A stretch of 31,463 bases of DNA from Hebobacterum sp964559435 (GTDB lineage: Bacteria; Armatimonadota; Hebobacteria; Hebobacterales; Hebobacteraceae), in NCBI GenBank assembly GCA_964559435.1, contig CAZLHI010000037.1, positions 1 through 31,463 of the forward strand. Reading direction: 5' to 3'. The first letter of the stretch is position 1, and each line of letters opens with the position of its first letter. This document shows positions 1 to 6,814 of the stretch, in pieces. The position numbers and the translations under genes are program-made. The notes under the pieces are model-generated. The model saw only the letters and a program-made list of their open reading frames with translations. It searched no databases and was not told the origin of the DNA.

Positions 1-240
1 AGCGGTGAGGCGGGCCTGGCCGACTACGTGCCGGACGACCCGCGCAACTTCCCCGATGTGCCGGACACCGGCTATGGCGACGATGGCGCCGAACCCTACT
101 GGGCCTACACGCACATCGAGTACTGCGTCGAGCACGGTGTCGTGCAGGGCTACCTCGACGGCCTCTACCACCCCGACGAGGTCGTCACCCGCGCCCAGAT
201 GGCGGTTTACGTAGCGAGAGCGTTTGGGCTGGTGGGTTAG
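1..240 (+). CDS. C-terminal SLH domain of an exported protein (5' end outside window)
   Basis: The open frame enters from the left edge and ends with TAG at 238-240, so only the last 79 residues are visible. They form one S-layer homology repeat: an N-terminal FPDVPDTGYGDDG segment, the helix around YWAYTHIEYC, and the closing signature VVTRAQMAVYVARAFGL. SLH repeats bind secondary cell-wall polymers or peptidoglycan and anchor secreted proteins to the cell surface. The same segment, nearly identical in protein and close in DNA, closes the genes ending at 4508 and 6677 and the remnant ending at 1695. This is therefore the third SLH repeat of a paralogous surface protein. The function of the missing N-terminal part cannot be inferred. 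Confidence 0.9.
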   Translation, partial: SGEAGLADYVPDDPRNFPDVPDTGYGDDGAEPYWAYTHIEYCVEHGVVQGYLDGLYHPDEVVTRAQMAVYVARAFGLVG

Positions 241-326
241 CTCAACGGCTCCGGCGGCGGAGCTACCGCGGCAGCTCAACGCGTGCGAGATCCAGTGCGA
301 TCGGATGCCGGCCTATTCGCGTCCGC

Positions 327-614
327 TCACTCTGCGCCGCGCCGGATGTCATCGATGGCTCTCCAGTAGGCCGCCAGCCGGGTCCGGCCGAGCCGCGTCA
401 GGCGGTAGCTCGTGTTGGGCATGTTGCCGTGGAAGGCTTTGGTCACCTCCACATACTTCGCCTCTTCCAGCCGCGTCATGTGGGAGGAGAGGTTCCCCTT
501 CGTTAGCTGGAGCGTCTTCTGGAGGAACGTGAAGTCGGCGATGTCCACTCCCGAAAGGAGCATGAGGATCCGCAAGCGGGCCGGCTGATGAATGGCGGAA
601 TCAAGCTCGGCCAT
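327..614 (-). CDS. winged-helix transcriptional regulator (HTH_34/MarR-like, 95 aa)
   Basis: This is a small one-domain DNA-binding protein. Its layout is a helix containing HQPARLRILMLL, a helix-turn-helix around FTFLQKTLQLTKGNLSSHMT, and a wing with the pattern SYRLTRLGRTRL. This is the standard form of the winged-helix family that regulates an adjacent membrane protein. The ATG at 614-612 lies inside the end of the upstream membrane-protein gene (14-base overlap), so the two are almost certainly one transcript with coupled translation. A 21-bp palindrome overlaps the operon's promoter, which suggests autorepression. No ligand domain is visible, so the inducing signal is unknown. Confidence 0.85.
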   Translation of the reverse strand: MAELDSAIHQPARLRILMLLSGVDIADFTFLQKTLQLTKGNLSSHMTRLEEAKYVEVTKAFHGNMPNTSYRLTRLGRTRLAAYWRAIDDIRRGAE

Positions 615-1353
615 CGTTCTGGGCCTCGTGCTGCTCGGAGGCGCCCGGGCTCGCGGTCAACCTTCGAAGTCTGCGGAGCGCGATCCGGCTGTAGATGTGC
701 CCCGCCAGCACTGCTATCAATCCGTAGCCGAACGTCGGCACGATGATGTCGAACACGGGACCGAACCTTATCGGTGCACCCGCCACAATGAGGAGTGCGT
801 GGATTCCGTAGAGCGCGGGCCAGAGGGACAATAAGGGGCTGCCGACGCGACGCAGCGTCCACACGAGGTAGCACAAGACTGGCACAACGTAGAGCGCCGA
901 GATGGGCTGCATGAGCCTGACCGGGATGAATCCCAGGAAACCGAGCCCTATTTGCGCAATCACGCAGAACATGAATACGCGGACGACCAACGTCGGGCGC
1001 TTGGGCACCTGCACCTGGGAGGCGCCGGCGATGACGCTCCCCTCTCCGCGGTACAGCCGTTCCGTGATCCGGCGCATGATAGCGGGCGCGCCCACGAAGC
1101 TGAACCACAGCCACCAGACCCCGAACCCACAGAGAACAAGCATGGCAGCGGCCGCGAGGAACCGCTGCCCGGCCTTGTAGGCCCAGACAATGAGGAGGGG
1201 CAGTCCGAAGAATACGGCCCCCGCCGCCACGAATATCAGAAGCGAGGCCAGCACAGGCAACGTCCGGTTCTGGGCGTAGCGGCGCGCCCACTTCGGGATC
1301 TCCCGGAGACCGGCATCGGCTTCCGTTTGTGGTTTTTTGTCGTTGGGCTCCAT
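601..1353 (-). CDS. six-helix membrane protein of unknown function
   Basis: The 250-residue protein has about six hydrophobic segments (residues ~33-58, 65-87, 122-142, 151-168, 174-192, 203-222). A short charged N-terminus and a polar C-terminal tail suggest that both ends are cytoplasmic. The ATG at 1353 is chosen because AGGAGG stands 8 bases upstream; the frame stays open further upstream but lacks another good ribosome site. I do not recognise a transport or enzyme motif. It overlaps the winged-helix regulator gene downstream. In such two-gene operons the membrane protein is often the regulated output, for example in membrane stress or efflux, but that is inference from gene pairing only. 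Confidence 0.75.
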   Translation of the reverse strand: MEPNDKKPQTEADAGLREIPKWARRYAQNRTLPVLASLLIFVAAGAVFFGLPLLIVWAYKAGQRFLAAAAMLVLCGFGVWWLWFSFVGAPAIMRRITERLYRGEGSVIAGASQVQVPKRPTLVVRVFMFCVIAQIGLGFLGFIPVRLMQPISALYVVPVLCYLVWTLRRVGSPLLSLWPALYGIHALLIVAGAPIRFGPVFDIIVPTFGYGLIAVLAGHIYSRIALRRLRRLTASPGASEQHEAQNDGRA

Positions 1354-1385
1354 GCTCGTTGCCCTCCTATTGTCGGCACTGCATA

Positions 1386-1418
1386 CTAGTTTGTACCACA
1401 AACCAGCCAGCCTGTCAA
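1386..1418 (-). promoter_or_regulatory. promoter with overlapping operator-like palindrome for the 1353-327 operon
   Basis: On the minus strand there is a perfect -35 TTGACA (1418-1413), a 17-base spacer and a -10 TACAAA (1395-1390, four of six matches). An inverted repeat with 9-base arms, CTGGTTTGT and ACAAACTAG around a 3-base centre (1406-1386, one mismatch), covers the -10 box and the end of the spacer. A dimeric winged-helix protein bound there would block RNA polymerase. The site is about 35 bases upstream of the membrane-protein start. Confidence 0.65.
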
Positions 1419-1695
1419 GACCCCAGAGGAGTCGCTGGAGGGCGGCTGGGCGGGCATCGGCGAGGCGGGCCTGGCCGACTACGTGCCGTCCGACCCGCGC
1501 AACTTCCCCGATGTGCCGGACACCGGCTATGGCGATGATGGCACCGATCCCTACTGGGCCTATACGCACATCGAATACTGCGTCGAGCGCGGCGTGGTGC
1601 TGGGCTACCTCGACGGCTACTACCACCCCGACGAGGTCGTCACCCGCGCCCAGATGGCCGTCTACGTCGCGAGGGCGTTTGGGCTAACCGGCTAG
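1411..1695 (+). pseudogene. orphan 3' fragment of an SLH surface-protein gene
   Basis: The frame is open from 1390 to the TAG at 1693-1695. From about 1438 it encodes a linker containing GEAGLADYVP followed by a full third SLH repeat ending VVTRAQMAVYVARAFGLTG. By eye the DNA matches the 1-240 copy at about nine bases in ten. There is no ATG, signal peptide or first and second SLH repeat; the only in-frame start, GTG at 1483, has no ribosome site and would begin inside the linker. It looks like the tail of a second SLH gene whose front was lost when the 327-1410 operon came to lie here. A tiny expressed SLH module cannot be excluded. Confidence 0.7.
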
Positions 1696-2075
1696 TGGCC
1701 TGGCAGGGCGCGGTCGAAGCTGGAGCGGCGGGAAGCCCGCTCGACGCGGCGAACATCCCCATGACCCACATCGTTCGCTACCAGGAGGCCCGAGCCGAAA
1801 GGTGCTGCGCACAGAGTAGACTAGCGGCACCACATGGGCCGGCAGCGTGGCAGCCGGTTCATCTCGTCGCCTGTGGGCGCTCACAGGGCGTCTGGGGCCG
1901 AGAACTTTCCTCCGCTCCACTGCGTCTAATCAATGGCAGGCCTCTGCAAGGGGAGCGCTGCCCGGGTGCGTCTGCGAACGTGCCAGCGGCGGTGCCCCGC
2001 GGCGTCTGAGCATCATCCCTCCCTGCCGTGCCGAGGCCGAATGCCGTGTAGCATGGAGTGCCAAGGAGGGAACCA
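1696..2075. other. 380-base gene-free stretch
   Basis: No convincing gene is present. A short hairpin (GCGGG-AAG-CCCGC, about 1728-1740) follows the SLH remnant. The right end carries the ribosome site AAGGAGGG (2063-2070) for the propeller gene. I see no good -35/-10 pair for that gene. Confidence 0.5.
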
Positions 2076-4508
2076 ATGGCACGCTGGCGTCTGCTGCTCG
2101 GATTCGCTCTTCTCCTCGTCCTCTGCGTGTGGCCCGGCCGCGCCATCGCGCTGGCGGTCCTGGAGGCCTATCGCAGCCCTCTCGGGGAGCCGCGCTGGGT
2201 CTCGGTGAACCCGACCGATGGCTCCTGCTGGCTGGCCGCGGACTCCGGCGTCTTCCACATCGCCGCCGACGGGGCCATCCTCAGCCATGACCGCGGCTTC
2301 GTGGAGCCTCATGCGGTCGCTGTGAATCCCGCCGATGGGTCCTGCTGGGTGCTGGAGGGATCGGAGTGCCGTCGCTCCGCGGCGTCCCTAGAGGGCGCGC
2401 TGGCCCGCTTGGACGACACCGGCGCCGAGCTGCTGCGGATGCCTCTCACCGTTGGATCGTGGTTGTGCTGCCCCGGCCCAGCGCCGGGTGTCAATCCCGC
2501 AGATGGCTCCTGTTGGGTCGGCGAGCGCTTCACGGGCCGGCTGCTCCATCTGGCCCAGGATGGGACGGAGATCTGGCGAGGTTCTGACCTCTGGGCCGGG
2601 GCCGTATCCGTCAACCCGACGGACGGTTCCTGCTGGGTTGCCGATTCGTGGAGTCGTGAACTCGTCCACTTGGCCGAGGACGGCACCGAGCTCTGGCGCG
2701 GCCTCTGGCTCGACTTCCCGCAGTCCGTCTCCGTCAACCCGACGGACGGTTCCTGCTGGGTGGTCGGAGCGCTTGGCGGCACCATAGTCCACCTCGCCGA
2801 AGATGGTGCTGAACTGCTGACAGTAGGCGGGTTCGACGGACGTGTGTCGGTTGCCGTGAACCCAGCCGACGGCTCCTGCTGGATCGCGGACACGACCCGT
2901 GGCGCAGTCGTCCACCTGGCCGAGGACGGCGCCGAACTGTGGCGTGACGACACCTTTGTCGCCCCTACCTCGGTGTGCGTCAACCCTACCGACGGGTCAT
3001 GTTGGGTTGCCGACTCGGCTCAGGTCGTCCACTTGAACCAGCACGGCGCCGTCCTGTGGCGCATGGAAGGCTTCGGTGGCCCTGTCGATGTTTCGGTCGA
3101 CGCGAGCGATGGCTCCTGCTGGGTGGGCGACCAGTTGTACTACGACATCGGTACCGGTCAGGTGGCGCGTCTCGCCGAGGATGGCAGCGAGTTGTGGCGC
3201 CAGGCGAGTCGCACCCTCTCCGCTATGTCGGCCAATCCAAGCGATGGTTCCTGCTGGGTGGGTCACACCTCTCGCTACCTATTTGATGACTGGAGTGGCA
3301 TGGTCCGCCATCTGGACAGCGACGGCGCCGAGCTCTGGCGTGGCACCGAGTTCAGCGAGGTAGCTTCCCTCTCCGCAAATTCATCCGACGGCTCCTGCTG
3401 GGTGGCGACGGACAACGTCGCCCACCTCGCGGAGGACGGCACCGACCTGTGGCGAGGACATGGTCTTGGCCAAGTGGTTTCCGTCTCCGTCAACTCATCT
3501 AACGGATCGTGCTGGGTCGTTGACCGCGAGGATCGACACGTGGCCCGCCTGGCGGAGGACGGGAGCGAACTGTGGCGTGTGACCGAGTCCAACACGCCGT
3601 TGTCCGCATCCACCAACTCGACCGATAGCTCCTGCTGGGCGACCATCTGTAACGGGCGCGCCGATGGCTCCACCGCTGGCGAGGTCGTCCACCTCGCCGA
3701 GGATGGCAGCCAGCTATGGCGCGGCGAGGGTCCCGTCTGGTGCGGTCTTGCGTCGGTGAACTCCGCCGACGGCTCCTGCTGGATTGCCGCTCCCTGCGAC
3801 GGCTATGTGGCCCTGCTCGCTGAGGACGGCACCGAGCTGTGGCGAGGGGAGGATTTCGTCCATCCCTGGTCTCTCTCCGTCAATCCAACGGACGGCTCCT
3901 GCTGGGTGGCGGACTACGGAACCTCCCAGGTCGTGCACTTGGTGGCCCGCCACTTCCGCGATGTGCCCGAAGACTTCTGGGCCTGCGACGAGATCGGGGC
4001 CTGCGCTGGCGCGGGCATCGTGAGCGGCTACGAGGACGGGACCTACGATCCCTCCGGTGATGTCGATCGCGCTCAGATGGCGGTGTACATCGCCCGCGCC
4101 CTCGCCGGTGGCGACGAGAACATCCCCGAAGGGCCGCGGCCTCGTTCCTTCGCGGATGTGCCCCCGACCCACTGGGCCTTCGACCACATCGAGTACGCCA
4201 AGGGCGCCGGCGTCGTGACGGGATACGTCGGCGGCCTCTACGCGCCCGACCTGTCGGTCCTGCGCGACCAGATGGCAGTCTACATCGCTCGGGCCAGCGG
4301 TTGGATGAGCGTCGGCGATGGCATGGGCGGCGCGCCCGAGCTGTTTCCCGATGTGCCGGCCGGCCACTGGGCCGGCGCGGCCATTCAGGAATGCCTGGAC
4401 CGCGGTGTCGTGCAAGGACACGAAGACGGCCTCTACCACCCCGACGAGGTCATCACCCGCGCCCAGATGGCGGTTTACGTAGCGAGGGCGTTTGGGCTGG
4501 TGCCGTAG
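2076..4508 (+). CDS. secreted 14-repeat beta-propeller protein with three C-terminal SLH domains
   Basis: The 810-residue exported protein starts at ATG 2076, five bases after AAGGAGGG; the GTG at 2058 would put that site inside the gene. Residues 1-27 form a signal peptide (MARWRLLLGF..., cleavage near AIALA). Residues ~42-625 contain 14 copies of a ~40-residue repeat with core VNPTDGSCWVAD and end HLAEDGTELWRG, resembling NHL/propeller blades; 14 would make two seven-bladed propellers. Residues ~626-810 hold three SLH repeats (starts near HFRDVPEDFW, SFADVPPTHW, LFPDVPAGHW), anchoring the protein in the envelope. Every repeat keeps the Cys of its SCW core. Ligand unknown; a binding or adhesion role is inferred. 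The beta-helix SLH gene follows 51 bases downstream. Confidence 0.85.
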   Translation: MARWRLLLGFALLLVLCVWPGRAIALAVLEAYRSPLGEPRWVSVNPTDGSCWLAADSGVFHIAADGAILSHDRGFVEPHAVAVNPADGSCWVLEGSECRRSAASLEGALARLDDTGAELLRMPLTVGSWLCCPGPAPGVNPADGSCWVGERFTGRLLHLAQDGTEIWRGSDLWAGAVSVNPTDGSCWVADSWSRELVHLAEDGTELWRGLWLDFPQSVSVNPTDGSCWVVGALGGTIVHLAEDGAELLTVGGFDGRVSVAVNPADGSCWIADTTRGAVVHLAEDGAELWRDDTFVAPTSVCVNPTDGSCWVADSAQVVHLNQHGAVLWRMEGFGGPVDVSVDASDGSCWVGDQLYYDIGTGQVARLAEDGSELWRQASRTLSAMSANPSDGSCWVGHTSRYLFDDWSGMVRHLDSDGAELWRGTEFSEVASLSANSSDGSCWVATDNVAHLAEDGTDLWRGHGLGQVVSVSVNSSNGSCWVVDREDRHVARLAEDGSELWRVTESNTPLSASTNSTDSSCWATICNGRADGSTAGEVVHLAEDGSQLWRGEGPVWCGLASVNSADGSCWIAAPCDGYVALLAEDGTELWRGEDFVHPWSLSVNPTDGSCWVADYGTSQVVHLVARHFRDVPEDFWACDEIGACAGAGIVSGYEDGTYDPSGDVDRAQMAVYIARALAGGDENIPEGPRPRSFADVPPTHWAFDHIEYAKGAGVVTGYVGGLYAPDLSVLRDQMAVYIARASGWMSVGDGMGGAPELFPDVPAGHWAGAAIQECLDRGVVQGHEDGLYHPDEVITRAQMAVYVARAFGLVP
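2199..3950 (+). repeat. 14 tandem ~40-codon repeats encoding GSCW propeller blades
   Basis: Fourteen in-frame degenerate copies, each with the core (V/A)N(P/S)(T/A/S)DGSCW and most with (H/R)LAEDG(T/S/A)ELWR. Lengths vary from about 35 to 58 codons because of insertions in repeats 2, 8, 9 and 12. The DNA copies differ by many synonymous changes, so the array is old rather than a recent slippage product. Confidence 0.85.
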
Positions 4509-4559
4509 CTCTGCGCTGAGTCCGACCGCCGCCGGGCAGAGGATCGCGCAAGGAGGAAG

Positions 4560-6677
4560 ATGATGGGCGCTAGCCTGAGAGCCCGACCGCGGCTCTTTCC
4601 GCTCGTGCTGGTGGCCACCGCGGGTTTTGTCGCCCTCTGCGCCTCAGCAGCGCTTGCGACGACGTACTACGTTGATTCGACGAGCGGGGACGACGCCCGG
4701 GACGGCACCAGCCCCGCCGCTGCCTGGCGTACCCTGAGCAAGGTCAACGCCGCCACCTTCGCGCCCGGCGACCAGATCCTACTCAAGGCCGGTTGCGCCT
4801 GGACCGGCCAGCTCTGGCCCAAGGGCTCCGGCGCGGCAGGAAGCCCGATCGTCGTCGGCATGTACGAGACGGGCAACAAGCCCCTCATCAATGCCGAGGG
4901 CCTCTTCGAGGCAGCTCTCTACCTCCACAACCAGCAGTATTGGGAAGTAAGCAATCTGGAACTCACCAACTACCACCAAGCTGGTGTCGAGCTGAAGCAT
5001 GGCGTCTTGGTGGTGGCCGAGGACGTGGGGACCCTGCACCACATACACCTCACAGACCTGGTGGTACACGATGTCGGCCCGACGCCAAACTGGGACGACG
5101 GCGCGATACACTTCCAAGGTTTGGGCGCCGAGACCGGCTCCAGCTTCGATGATGTGCTCATCGAGGGCTGCACCGTCTATAACGTGGACGAATCGGGGGT
5201 GTACTTCCGTTCGACCTGGTGGGATCGCAGCCTGGCCCCCGGCGCCCCCGGATGCTGGGTTCCCAACACCAACGTGGTGGTAAGGGGCAACTCGATTGCG
5301 AACACCGGCACATGTGCGATCGTGACCTGTGTCTGCGACGCGCCGCTGATCGAACACAACGTGGCCAGTAACTGCGGGGCCGTCGCCATGTGGCCATGGG
5401 CCTCCGATGATGCCGTCGTGCAGTACAACGAAGCGTACGGCACCAAGGCCACCTATGACGGGGAGGGGTTCAACAGCGACTGGTTCTCCAACGATACGAT
5501 CATCCAGTACAACTACAGTCACGACAACGTGGGCGGCTTCTGCCTGATATGCGCCAAGGGAGACTACGACGGATTCAACGACGGCACCATTGTCAGATAC
5601 AACGTCAGCCAGAACGACTATCGCTGGACATTTCGCATCGCTGGTCCCTGCACCAACACCGAGATACACAACAACACTGTCTACATCGGCCCCGGCCTTT
5701 CCATGGAGGCCCTTGTCTACCATCAGGACTGGTCCGGATACCCGGACCACACCGCTTATCGCAGCAACATCTTCTACCACCTGGGCAGCGGCGACTACGA
5801 CCTCCGGAGCAGCACCAACAACATCTTCGACTACAACGTCTTCTACGGCAGCCATCCGGCCGGCGAGCCGGACGATCCGCACAAGCTCACCAGCGACCCG
5901 AAGCTCGTGAGCCCCGGCGGCGCCGGGATCGGAATGGACACCTGTGACGGATACAAGCTCGCGCCCGATTCGCCCTGCATCGATTCCGGCGCGGCCATCG
6001 CAGACAGCGGCGGCTTCGACTACTGGGGGAATCCAGTCCCCTCCGGCCTGGGAATTGACCGAGGCGCCCACGAATATCACCAGTTCCCCGATGTGTCCAC
6101 CGATCACTGGGCGTTCGTGGACATTGGATTCTGCGTGGCCGCCGGTATTGTGCGGGGCTACGCCGACGGCCTCTATCGCCCCGCGGCAGCCGTCTCTCGG
6201 GCAGAGATGGCTGTCTACATCTCTCGCGCTCTGGCCGGCGGGGAGGAGAACGTGCCGGAGTTCACGGGCACGCCGAGATTCCCCGACGTGGACGCGGAGC
6301 ATTGGGCGCTCGACTATGTCGAGTACGCGGTCGAGCAGAACGTCGTAGAGGGCTATGGCGACGACACCTATCACCCCGACGAAGAGGTCAACCGCGCCCA
6401 GATGGCGGTCTATGTCGCCCGCGCCATGGTCGCTCCGAGCGGCGAGGCCGGGCTGGCCGACTTCATCCCGGCCGCCCCTCGCAACTTCCCGGACGTGCCG
6501 GACACCGGCTATGGGGATGACGGCACCGAGCCCTACTGGGCCTACACGCACATCGAATACTGCGTCGAGCACGGCGTGGTCCAGGGCTACCTCGACGGCC
6601 TCTACCACCCCGACGAGGTCGTCACTCGCGCCCAGATGGCCATCTACGTGGCGAGGGCGTTTGGGCTGACGGGCTGA
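4560..6677 (+). CDS. secreted right-handed parallel beta-helix protein with three SLH domains
   Basis: The protein has 705 residues. ATG 4560 lies 3 bases, and the next ATG (4563) 6 bases, after AAGGAGG (4550-4556), so the second may be the true start. A signal peptide (to about residue 34, SAALA) precedes a pectate-lyase-like beta-helix. That domain opens with the common TYYVDSTSGDDARDG and FAPGDQILLKAG motifs and contains repeated short coils rich in N, V and I (e.g. VVVRGNSIANTG, TIIQYNYSHDN, TEIHNNTVY). Residues ~507-705 hold three SLH repeats; the last is the cassette also seen at 1-240 and 1411-1695. Such beta-helices bind or cleave polysaccharides; I cannot identify catalytic residues. 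It follows the propeller gene by 51 bases, probably in one operon of surface-anchored proteins. Confidence 0.85.
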   Translation: MMGASLRARPRLFPLVLVATAGFVALCASAALATTYYVDSTSGDDARDGTSPAAAWRTLSKVNAATFAPGDQILLKAGCAWTGQLWPKGSGAAGSPIVVGMYETGNKPLINAEGLFEAALYLHNQQYWEVSNLELTNYHQAGVELKHGVLVVAEDVGTLHHIHLTDLVVHDVGPTPNWDDGAIHFQGLGAETGSSFDDVLIEGCTVYNVDESGVYFRSTWWDRSLAPGAPGCWVPNTNVVVRGNSIANTGTCAIVTCVCDAPLIEHNVASNCGAVAMWPWASDDAVVQYNEAYGTKATYDGEGFNSDWFSNDTIIQYNYSHDNVGGFCLICAKGDYDGFNDGTIVRYNVSQNDYRWTFRIAGPCTNTEIHNNTVYIGPGLSMEALVYHQDWSGYPDHTAYRSNIFYHLGSGDYDLRSSTNNIFDYNVFYGSHPAGEPDDPHKLTSDPKLVSPGGAGIGMDTCDGYKLAPDSPCIDSGAAIADSGGFDYWGNPVPSGLGIDRGAHEYHQFPDVSTDHWAFVDIGFCVAAGIVRGYADGLYRPAAAVSRAEMAVYISRALAGGEENVPEFTGTPRFPDVDAEHWALDYVEYAVEQNVVEGYGDDTYHPDEEVNRAQMAVYVARAMVAPSGEAGLADFIPAAPRNFPDVPDTGYGDDGTEPYWAYTHIEYCVEHGVVQGYLDGLYHPDEVVTRAQMAIYVARAFGLTG

Positions 6678-6708
6678 ATCCGGTAGTGTGGCGTTGCGCA
6701 CCCTGGAC

Positions 6709-6733
6709 GGGGCAGGAGGACAGCTCCTGTCCC
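6709..6733. repeat. hairpin, copy 1 of a GGGCAGGAG...CTCCTG(C/T)CC element
   Basis: A 10-base stem (GGGGCAGGAG / CTCCTGTCCC, one G-T pair) with loop GACAG lies 31 bases after the stop of the beta-helix gene. The same stem with another loop occurs at 20653-20676. No T-run follows, so it is not a classical terminator. It may be a REP-like intergenic palindrome. Confidence 0.55.
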
Positions 6734-6814
6734 ACTAACTCCTTCGTTGCGAGACTCACGGAACTCTGCGCTTCGTGCGCTTGGAGTTGATACTGCCGCA
6801 CAGGGGGAAGCATC

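Noticed and set aside
327..1410. Mobile element inserted between the SLH copies
   Set aside because: No transposase, integrase, terminal inverted repeats or target duplication is visible. The arrangement is reported as a possible recombination footprint only.
2199..3950. CRISPR-like or satellite repeat array
   Set aside because: The period is about 120 bases, the repeats are degenerate and fully coding, and there are no unique spacers. They are protein blades.
4779..6701. Minus-strand open frame of 640 codons
   Set aside because: Antisense shadow of the beta-helix SLH gene. Its translation is rich in H, V, G, D and R with no domain, signal or ribosome site.
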